A stretch of DNA of 11,396 nt from a bacterium (GTDB lineage: Bacteria; Bacillota_I; Bacilli_A; RFN20; UBA1709), in NCBI GenBank assembly GCA_012511355.1, contig JAAZGG010000020.1, positions 1-11,396 on the forward strand, in the 5' to 3' direction. Positions 6,682 through 11,396 of the stretch are shown here, piece after piece (within the stretch, counting starts at the first letter, position 1; the number at the start of each line of letters is the position of its first letter). The notes beneath the pieces were generated by a model. That model ran no database searches and was not told the DNA's origin. It saw only the letters and a program-made list of their open reading frames with translations. The translations under genes were made by a program, and so were the position numbers.

Positions 6682-7348
6682 ATTTAACTGGTTGATCTAT
6701 GCGATTATTGCTCTAGCAAGTTTAGTTTTAGCTATCCTAATTATGCCCCCAGTGGCCGTTATTGATTCTGAAAAATTTATCTGTGGAGTATTAGCGGCCG
6801 GCTTAATCATCTACCTGGTCTTCTACCTTTTAGCCAATGCCTTTAAGTACAAAGAAAAGGCACTGGAAGTTCAGGTTGTTGTGGCCATAGAACTTTTAGC
6901 CATTGCTTATTTCGCCCTTGGCTCCTTTCTTTTAATCTTTGACACCAATATCATCGGAATCAATAATATTGTCCGTAATATTGGACGGATAATCGGAGCA
7001 ACTCTTTGGTTAAGAGCCGTGGTGCTAATTATCAGTGAAGCCAATAGACGCAGTCGACAAAAGTTTGGCGAATTCTTCATTTATTTAGCAATTATCCTTA
7101 TAACTTTTGGAACTTATTGTTTCTTCAATGTTAATATTACTTTTGAAACCGTTTGCTGGTTTATCTTTGTCATCTTCGTGATAGTGGCTATCTTCACTGC
7201 TTACTTAGCCGTGCATTTCTATCCTAAACTAACGGCGGAACAAAAGGCCTTAAAAAAGGAAAGACAAGCCAAAAAGGCAGCGGCAAGAGCCGAGAAAGCT
7301 AAATTAGCAGCGGCTAAAGAAAAGGAAAAGGAAACAAAAAAAGATTAG
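6668..7348 (+). CDS. Six-helix membrane protein of unknown function, Lys/Ala-rich tail
   Basis: I do not recognise this 226-residue protein. The start is ATG at 6668 because AAGGAAGGA (6652-6660) sits 7 bases before it; an upstream ATG at 6623 lies deep in typA with no ribosome site. Six hydrophobic segments are visible, roughly residues 8-28, 36-58, 68-92, 104-122, 136-156 and 160-182. The positive start MKKFKF suggests a cytoplasmic N terminus. After the last helix comes a strongly basic, Ala/Lys/Glu-rich tail of about 40 residues (AEQKALKKERQAKKAAARAE and on), likely a long cytoplasmic helix that could touch RNA, ribosomes or lipid head groups. The layout resembles small HdeD/DUF308-type membrane proteins, but I see no motif that decides this. 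It overlaps typA by 14 bases and shares its transcript, so a link to ribosome or membrane stress is possible but unproven. Confidence 0.85.
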   Translation: MKKFKFNWLIYAIIALASLVLAILIMPPVAVIDSEKFICGVLAAGLIIYLVFYLLANAFKYKEKALEVQVVVAIELLAIAYFALGSFLLIFDTNIIGINNIVRNIGRIIGATLWLRAVVLIISEANRRSRQKFGEFFIYLAIILITFGTYCFFNVNITFETVCWFIFVIFVIVAIFTAYLAVHFYPKLTAEQKALKKERQAKKAAARAEKAKLAAAKEKEKETKKD

Positions 7349-7367
7349 AAAAAATCTAATCTTTTTT
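7337..7367. terminator. Two-way terminator shared by convergent genes
   Basis: Perfect 13-bp stem AAAAAAGATTAGA (7337-7349) / TCTAATCTTTTTT (7355-7367) with an A5 loop (T5 on the other strand). A/T tracts flank both sides, so it works in either direction: for the typA-membrane protein transcript and for cmk-der. Both stop codons (TAG 7346-7348 on plus, TAA 7368-7366 on minus) lie in or touch the stem. Confidence 0.88.
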
Positions 7368-8679
7368 AATCATTTCTTGCCCGTAAAACCAGTTTAATAG
7401 CTGAACCTTCAAAGCCGAAGGCCTCCCGCAACTGATTTTCTAAATAACGCTTGTAACTAAAGTGTAACCAGTTGGGATTGTTGCAGAACATCACAATGGT
7501 AGGTGGCTTAACGGCTGTCTGATGGGCATATTTGATTTTGATACAACCACCATTAAATTCTGAGGGTGGTGTGAATTGTTGAGCCTCAACTAAAACTTGG
7601 TTTAAAAGGCTAGTTTTAACATGTTTAGTTGCCCCCTCATAAGCTAGATTAATGGCCGCAAATAAAGAGGGTAGACGGCTCTTTTTTAAGGCGGAAACAT
7701 AAACGATAGGGGCATAACTGAGGAATTTGAATTCCTTTTTTATTTTCTTATCAAATTCCGCCATAGTTTTCTCATCTTTGATCACCGCATCCCACTTATT
7801 GACCACTAACACGATGGCTTTATAACTATCAAGAGCATAACCGACAATGTTTTTATCTTGTTCGCGCACCCCAGTTATGGCATCGATGAGTAAGAGGACA
7901 ACATCACTGCGATCTATGGCCATCAAAGCCCGCAGGGCACTATATCGATCAACAGCTTCATAATAACGGCCTCTTTTTTTAAGACCAGCGGTATCAATGA
8001 CCGTGTATTTTTGGCCATCTCTTTCAAAAGAACTATCAACAGCATCTCTAGTGGTGCCCTCAATTTCCGAAACAATGACTCTTTCTTGGTTGAGTATCGC
8101 ATTGACGAGACTTGATTTTCCGACATTAGGACGGCCGATTAAACAGAACTTAATGGTGTCACTTGCCTCTTCCTCTTCTTCTTTGTTAGGTAAATTTTCT
8201 ACGATTTTATCTAGTAAATCACCAATGCCAATACCATGCGACGCACTGACGGGTATGGGCGTTCCAAGACCAAGAGCATAAAAATCATAAATCGCATCTT
8301 TTAGATGCGTATCATCAACTTTGTTGGCTACTAAAATAATTGGCTTGTTACTTTTGTGCAATATGGAGGTTATCAGTTCTTCATCTTGACTGACACCTGT
8401 TCTAGCATCCACGACAAAAACGATGACATCGGCTTCTTCGATAGCAATATTGGCCTGCATTCTTATCTCTTCTTGAAAGGGGCGATCTTTTAACTCAATA
8501 CCCCCCGTATCAATTAGGATAAATTCTTTAGTTAACCAATTAGCCTTAGCATAGAGGCGATCTCTTGTTATTCCTTCTTCATCCGAAACAATGGAATAAC
8601 GGCTACCGATAATTCGGTTAAAAATAGCCGATTTTCCAACATTGGGGCGACCGACAATAGCAACTTTACCACTAATCAT
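7366..8679 (-). CDS. der: Ribosome biogenesis GTPase Der (EngA)
   Basis: Essential GTPase with two tandem G domains, needed for 50S subunit assembly. The product has 437 residues, the standard length. First G domain: GRPNVGKS (10-17), DTGG (57-60), NKVD (119-122). Second: GRPNVGKS (182-189), DTAG (229-232), NKWD (294-297). Between them is an acidic linker (KEEEEEA, about 166-172). The C-terminal KH-like domain ends in the usual form (LENQLREAFGFEGSAIKLVL). The start is ATG at 8679, with AAGGA 8 bases upstream inside cmk. The ATG lies before the cmk TAG stop, an 8-base overlap, so translation is probably coupled. cmk next to der is a conserved arrangement in Mollicutes and many Bacillota. Confidence 0.98.
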   Translation of the reverse strand: MISGKVAIVGRPNVGKSAIFNRIIGSRYSIVSDEEGITRDRLYAKANWLTKEFILIDTGGIELKDRPFQEEIRMQANIAIEEADVIVFVVDARTGVSQDEELITSILHKSNKPIILVANKVDDTHLKDAIYDFYALGLGTPIPVSASHGIGIGDLLDKIVENLPNKEEEEEASDTIKFCLIGRPNVGKSSLVNAILNQERVIVSEIEGTTRDAVDSSFERDGQKYTVIDTAGLKKRGRYYEAVDRYSALRALMAIDRSDVVLLLIDAITGVREQDKNIVGYALDSYKAIVLVVNKWDAVIKDEKTMAEFDKKIKKEFKFLSYAPIVYVSALKKSRLPSLFAAINLAYEGATKHVKTSLLNQVLVEAQQFTPPSEFNGGCIKIKYAHQTAVKPPTIVMFCNNPNWLHFSYKRYLENQLREAFGFEGSAIKLVLRARND

Positions 8680-9340
8680 TTTCTAATTCCTTAATTTTTT
8701 CAATGATAAAATCCGCGGTTTGCGCAATACTCAGTTCTGAATTATCCAAAACAATGGCATCATCCGCAATTTTTAAGGGAGCGATATGGCGCGTGGAATC
8801 AGCTTGATCACGCCGCATTAAGTCGGCTTTGATAAATTCTAAACTCAAGTTAAGTCCCCGAGCTTTATTTTCTAGATAGCGTCTTTTTGCCCTTTCATCA
8901 TAAGAGGCAGTTAGATAGATTTTTAAGGAAGCATTAGGGAAAACATAGGTTCCGATATCGCGGCCATCTAAAATAACACTATTGCTACTTTGATTGACGA
9001 TCTTGCGCTGTTGCTCAACCATCGCTTCGCGCACTGCTTCATAAGCACAAACTTTAGAAACCCAGGTTGTAACTTCATTACCCCGGATTTTTTCAGAAAC
9101 ATCCTGGCCATTTAAGAAAAAGCGTTGATCTTTAATTAAAATTTGCGCCTGTTTGAGGATTTTATTGATAGCTAATTCATCATTGGGATTAAGCTTTTTT
9201 TCTAAAACGAAAAGAGTAAAGCAACGATACATTGCTCCAGTGTCTAAATAATCAAAACCTAAGCGTCTAGCTACTTCTTTGGCTACCGTACTCTTACCAC
9301 TGGCTGCGGGACCATCAATGGCAATAATTAATTTGCACAT
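8672..9340 (-). CDS. cmk: Cytidylate kinase
   Basis: Phosphorylates CMP and dCMP with ATP, salvaging pyrimidines and feeding CDP/dCDP pools; cytosolic. The product has 222 residues, normal for bacterial Cmk. P-loop GPAASGKST (10-18), then DYLDTGAMYR just after, a CMP-binding insert region in the middle, and DGRDIGTYVFP followed by RRDQADSTR (the LID and phosphate-binding arginines). I start at ATG 9340 (MCKLIIAIDGP) because GGAGG lies 7 bases upstream. A TTG seven codons earlier would put that ribosome site inside the coding region. It is the first gene of the cmk-der operon, with an extended -10 promoter just upstream. Confidence 0.97.
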   Translation of the reverse strand: MCKLIIAIDGPAASGKSTVAKEVARRLGFDYLDTGAMYRCFTLFVLEKKLNPNDELAINKILKQAQILIKDQRFFLNGQDVSEKIRGNEVTTWVSKVCAYEAVREAMVEQQRKIVNQSSNSVILDGRDIGTYVFPNASLKIYLTASYDERAKRRYLENKARGLNLSLEFIKADLMRRDQADSTRHIAPLKIADDAIVLDNSELSIAQTADFIIEKIKELEND

Positions 9341-9347
9341 ATCTCTA

Positions 9348-9352
9348 CCTCC
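9348..9352 (-). promoter_or_regulatory. Shine-Dalgarno site of cmk
   Basis: GGAGG on the minus strand, 7 bases before ATG 9340. It fixes that start over the in-frame TTG at 9361. Confidence 0.88.
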
Positions 9353-9361
9353 AACACTCAA

Positions 9362-9370
9362 ATTATAACA
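9362..9370 (-). promoter_or_regulatory. Extended -10 promoter of cmk-der
   Basis: On the minus strand TG-T-TATAAT, with a perfect -10 at 9362-9367. The -35 region is poor (ATGTTG at 17-nt spacing). Initiation near 9355 leaves a leader of about 15 nt, just enough for the GGAGG site. A small inverted repeat (TTGC-ttacg-GCAA, 9375-9387) lies in the spacer, but it is too short to call an operator. Confidence 0.72.
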
Positions 9371-9588
9371 TATATTGCTTACGGCAACATTGGGTTTTTG
9401 TAAAAAATCTTTCTTAATTTAAAAATTTTTAGAGCCTTTTTTTCTTCACTTATGATGATTGTTAAGGCATATATTGATTTATTACTTATATAAGGGCTTA
9501 TTTAGATAATATTGCTCAACTTTGACAGCCCATTAATTTTTCTACTGAACAAGTATTCACTTTTTTTCAACAAAAGGCTGTTTTGGGC
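9371..9588. other. AT-rich intergenic region with no gene seen
   Basis: This is the inner part of the 312-base gap between the cmk and ferredoxin starts. All frames are broken by close-set stops; the longest in-frame stretches are about a dozen codons and lack ribosome sites. Weak structure only: the palindrome AAAAATTTTT (9421-9430), CAAAA/TTTTG (9571-9585), and ACAGCC (9525-9530) with its inverse GGCTGT (9576-9581). A lone TTGACA at 9522-9527 has no fitting -10. I see no tRNA, riboswitch or mobile element here. Confidence 0.6.
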
Positions 9589-9617
9589 TTGCATTTATGA
9601 TTTTAAGATACTATAAT
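9589..9617 (+). promoter_or_regulatory. Sigma-A promoter of the ferredoxin gene
   Basis: -35 TTGCAT (9589-9594), 17-nt spacer, -10 TATAAT (9612-9617). One of the best promoters in the window. Initiation near 9624 leaves a leader of about 29 nt with AGGAGG at 9639-9644, 8 bases before the ATG. Strong transcription and translation signals fit an abundant electron carrier. Confidence 0.85.
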
Positions 9618-9652
9618 TGCATTTGAATTTATAAATATAGGAGGATGAGATA

Positions 9653-9847
9653 ATGGCAAAAGTTGTTGTTAAAAAGGATTCTTGCATCGGTTGTGGCGTC
9701 TGCGCTGCCGTTTGTGCTTCTGTTTTTACTATGGCCGACGATGGCTTAGCCGAAAATGTCTTGGGCGAAGATGTGCCTGAGGATTTGATGGAAGAAGTCA
9801 AAGAAGCTGTTGAAGCTTGTCCAGTTCAAGCAATTGAAATTGAATAA
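9653..9847 (+). CDS. Small [4Fe-4S] ferredoxin
   Basis: A 64-residue cytosolic electron carrier with one [4Fe-4S] cluster. Ligands: Cys11, Cys14 and Cys17 in CIGCGVC, and Cys56 in the C-terminal CP motif (EACPVQAIEIE). Cys21 sits where single-cluster ferredoxins of this type carry a fifth Cys, usually followed by Pro; here Ala follows. The middle is acidic (EDVPEDLMEEVKEAVEA), suiting docking to basic faces of partner oxidoreductases. Length and motif match the one-cluster ferredoxins of clostridia and bacilli rather than the 2x[4Fe-4S] type, since the second CxxCxxC is absent. It is transcribed alone from a strong promoter and ends in a terminator. In an anaerobe it would pair with enzymes such as pyruvate:ferredoxin oxidoreductase, none of which is in the window. 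Confidence 0.95.
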   Translation: MAKVVVKKDSCIGCGVCAAVCASVFTMADDGLAENVLGEDVPEDLMEEVKEAVEACPVQAIEIE

Positions 9848-9877
9848 TTAAATAATTAAATCGTCTTGAAGAGAATA

Positions 9878-9902
9878 GGGGCTAGGAAGCCTCTTTCTTT
9901 TT
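9878..9902 (+). terminator. Terminator of the ferredoxin gene, overlapping the ribU 3' end
   Basis: Stem GGGGCT (9878-9883) / AGCCTC (9888-9893), loop AGGA, followed by TTTCTTTTT. The hairpin includes the last codons and stop of the convergent ribU gene. In the minus direction the same hairpin is followed by TATTCTCTTC, a poorer T tract, so ribU may end less cleanly here. Confidence 0.75.
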
Positions 9903-10640
9903 GTCAAAAAAAGTTAAAATTCGGCGAATTAAATAGAAAACGATAAAAATTATGGTGTATTTTAAAATATTAAAAGGTAATAAAGGAAGGATATAGGTGA
10001 TTAGGTAATCATCAAGACTAACCCCCATATCTAAAACCGTTTGATAGGTGGCAAGTTTACCTAAAAAATTGGAAGGGGTAATGAAAATAAAGTTTAAAAT
10101 CGTCATTAGGACGGTAACAATATAGATAACAATAACGCTTTCTACTAAAAAATCCTTGATCTCGCTTTGGCCAAATTTAGGAATTAAATTAATGATGAGA
10201 ATAAAAATTAATATACCTAAAATTAAGAAAAAAGCATAAAGCCACCAACTGGGCCTAAGAATAAAAACCGTTATCATTAAAGCGATAGAAAGACCATAAA
10301 CTGGTAGGTAAACGGCTAGCAAACTTTTGGGACCTTTTTTAAAGTGCCTTAAATAGATAAAACTTAAACCACATATGATAGAAGCTAATACGGCCGCCAC
10401 TTCTCCAATTATCAAGGTGCCCTTAAGAGCAAAGCGCAAAACCGAGCGTAGAATTACAATGATTATTAAGCCCCCACTACCCAGAGAATAAGCCCCAATT
10501 AAGATAGGGATTTCACTGAAATCAATACTTAAATAGGCTTGAAAAGGTGTGGGGATTTCAACTAAAGATAGAATAAAGGCCAAGGCTGACAAAATGGCAC
10601 ACCAACTGAGTTTATGAGTGTCTTTCAGAAACTTTAACAC
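9882..10640 (-). CDS. ribU: Riboflavin ECF transporter S component (RibU-like), enlarged
   Basis: Membrane substrate-binding subunit of an energy-coupling factor transporter; it needs the EcfA/A'/T module, which is not in this window. RibU features: LSALAFILSLVEIP (TM1), then DFSEIPILIGAYSLG (40-54, the RibU-type loop into TM2), GEVAAVLAS in TM3, and a C-terminal LPLLPFNILKYTI helix pair. The FMN riboswitch upstream strongly supports riboflavin or FMN as substrate. Start: GTG at 10640, 9 bases after AGGA. A TTG at 10682 would place the riboswitch terminator inside the gene. At 252 residues it is some 50-60 longer than typical RibU; the excess (about 103-163) includes two extra hydrophobic segments (106-128, 132-153) between TM3 and TM4. 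Riboflavin uptake is an inference from family and riboswitch. Confidence 0.88.
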   Translation of the reverse strand: MLKFLKDTHKLSWCAILSALAFILSLVEIPTPFQAYLSIDFSEIPILIGAYSLGSGGLIIIVILRSVLRFALKGTLIIGEVAAVLASIICGLSFIYLRHFKKGPKSLLAVYLPVYGLSIALMITVFILRPSWWLYAFFLILGILIFILIINLIPKFGQSEIKDFLVESVIVIYIVTVLMTILNFIFITPSNFLGKLATYQTVLDMGVSLDDYLITYILPLLPFNILKYTIIFIVFYLIRRILTFFDKKKEAS

Positions 10641-10649
10641 ACTATCACA

Positions 10650-10653
10650 TCCT
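10650..10653 (-). promoter_or_regulatory. Shine-Dalgarno site that decides the ribU GTG start
   Basis: AGGA on the minus strand, 9 bases before GTG 10640 and just downstream of the leader terminator, so it is present only in read-through transcripts. Confidence 0.65.
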
Positions 10654-10656
10654 AAG

Positions 10657-10676
10657 AAAAAATCCCCTTCCGGGGA
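10657..10676 (-). terminator. Riboswitch-controlled terminator in the ribU leader
   Basis: Minus strand TCCCC-GGAA-GGGGA followed by T6, a compact GC stem with a GNRA-type loop. It lies between the FMN aptamer and the ribU start, the usual expression platform: FMN-bound RNA terminates, FMN-free RNA reads through. I could not identify the competing antiterminator helix with confidence. Confidence 0.85.
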
Positions 10677-10690
10677 CAACAAAAGAAAAA

Positions 10691-10794
10691 GCTTCTTTCA
10701 TCCAGACTTTACTGTTGCCATTGGAATTTCACCAATTCTGCTTGCGCTCGCGGGGTTTACCGCCAGTAGGGAATTTCACCCATCCCTGAAGACA
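10691..10794 (-). promoter_or_regulatory. FMN riboswitch (RFN element)
   Basis: Minus-strand RNA with the conserved RFN blocks in order: GTCTTCAGGG near 10793, GGGTGAAATTCCC, CTGGCGGTAAA, CCCCGCGAGC, GGTGAAATTCC, GCAACAGT, and GTCTGGATGAAAGAAG ending near 10692. Both GTGAAATTCC hairpin motifs and the closing GGATGAAAGAAG match the consensus. The one notable change is GCAACAGT where most members read CGACAGT. It senses FMN and would lower riboflavin uptake when FMN is plentiful. Confidence 0.96.
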
Positions 10795-10799
10795 TTTCC

Positions 10800-10828
10800 A
10801 TTATATAAAAAAAGACACTTCATTTCAA
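10800..10828 (-). promoter_or_regulatory. Sigma-A promoter of the FMN riboswitch-ribU transcript
   Basis: Minus strand: -35 TTGAAA (10823-10828), 17-nt spacer, -10 TATAAT (10800-10805). Transcription would start near 10793, right at the 5' edge of the aptamer. Its -35 lies 8 bases from the -35 of the divergent tmk promoter. Confidence 0.87.
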
Positions 10829-10836
10829 CAGAAATA

Positions 10837-10866
10837 TTGAAATATGCCATAAAATTAGGGTATAAT
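10837..10866 (+). promoter_or_regulatory. Sigma-A promoter of tmk
   Basis: -35 TTGAAA (10837-10842), 18-nt spacer, -10 TATAAT (10861-10866). Transcription would start near 10873. A candidate Shine-Dalgarno AAAGGA follows at 10882-10887. Confidence 0.83.
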
Positions 10867-10892
10867 AACTAGCAGGAAAGTAAAGGACGTGA

Positions 10893-11396
<504 letters not shown>

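Noticed and set aside
7923..8281. Open frames antisense to or out of frame with der
   Set aside because: They overlap the conserved second G domain of Der; no separate start signals.
9375..9387. TTGC-ttacg-GCAA as an operator in the cmk promoter
   Set aside because: Only 4 bp per arm, expected by chance at this length.
10641..10682. ribU starting at TTG 10682
   Set aside because: It would put the leader terminator inside the gene and lacks a ribosome site; GTG 10640 has AGGA 9 bases upstream.
10618..10872. Plus-strand frame of 84 codons over the ribU leader
   Set aside because: It is the antisense of the FMN riboswitch, terminator and promoter; no ribosome site and no protein-like composition.

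Overview
The window is AT-rich bacterial DNA that looks like a low-GC Bacillota chromosome, probably from an anaerobe on the Bacilli / Mollicutes-allied side (Erysipelotrichales-, Acholeplasma- or RF39-like). The reasons are the hisS-aspS pair, adjacent cmk and der, AGGAGG-type ribosome binding sites, consensus sigma-A promoters, an FMN riboswitch on an ECF riboflavin transporter gene, and a small [4Fe-4S] ferredoxin. TGA ends aspS, so the Mycoplasma code (TGA = Trp) is not used. The lineage is an inference; no rRNA or other marker settles it.

Layout. (a) 1-3745, plus strand, translation genes: the 3' end of hisS, aspS, and rimO, which overlaps aspS by 4 bases. (b) 3746-3981: a two-way terminator hairpin and a tRNA-Thr(GGU) gene on the minus strand with its own consensus promoter. 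(c) 3982-4734: a Fic-domain protein that appears to start on a non-canonical ATA codon. (d) 4843-7348: typA/bipA, translationally linked to a six-helix membrane protein I do not recognise. (e) 7366-9340, minus strand: cmk-der operon with an 8-base overlap. (f) 9341-9652: intergenic region with cmk and ferredoxin promoters pointing apart. (g) 9653-9847: ferredoxin. (h) 9882-10828, minus strand: ribU with an FMN riboswitch, terminator and promoter. (i) 10837-11396: promoter and 5' part of tmk, running off the window.

Most of the content is housekeeping: tRNA charging (HisRS, AspRS), ribosome modification and assembly (RimO, TypA, Der), nucleotide phosphorylation (Cmk, Tmk), riboflavin uptake and electron transfer. 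The strongest oddity is the end of HisRS. After the normal anticodon-binding domain comes a 77-residue tail with 12 Cys and 17 His, built from five tandem 11-residue units (33-bp DNA repeats), which looks like a metal-binding appendage. Next are the Fic protein (ATA start, degenerate inhibitory motif, catalytic-motif Arg replaced by Gln), a RibU with about 60 extra residues, a tRNA-Thr with a tRNA-Gly-like D-arm and an A-C mismatch, and the ribU/tmk divergent promoters whose -35 boxes form one palindrome. I see no phage, IS element, CRISPR array or defence island.
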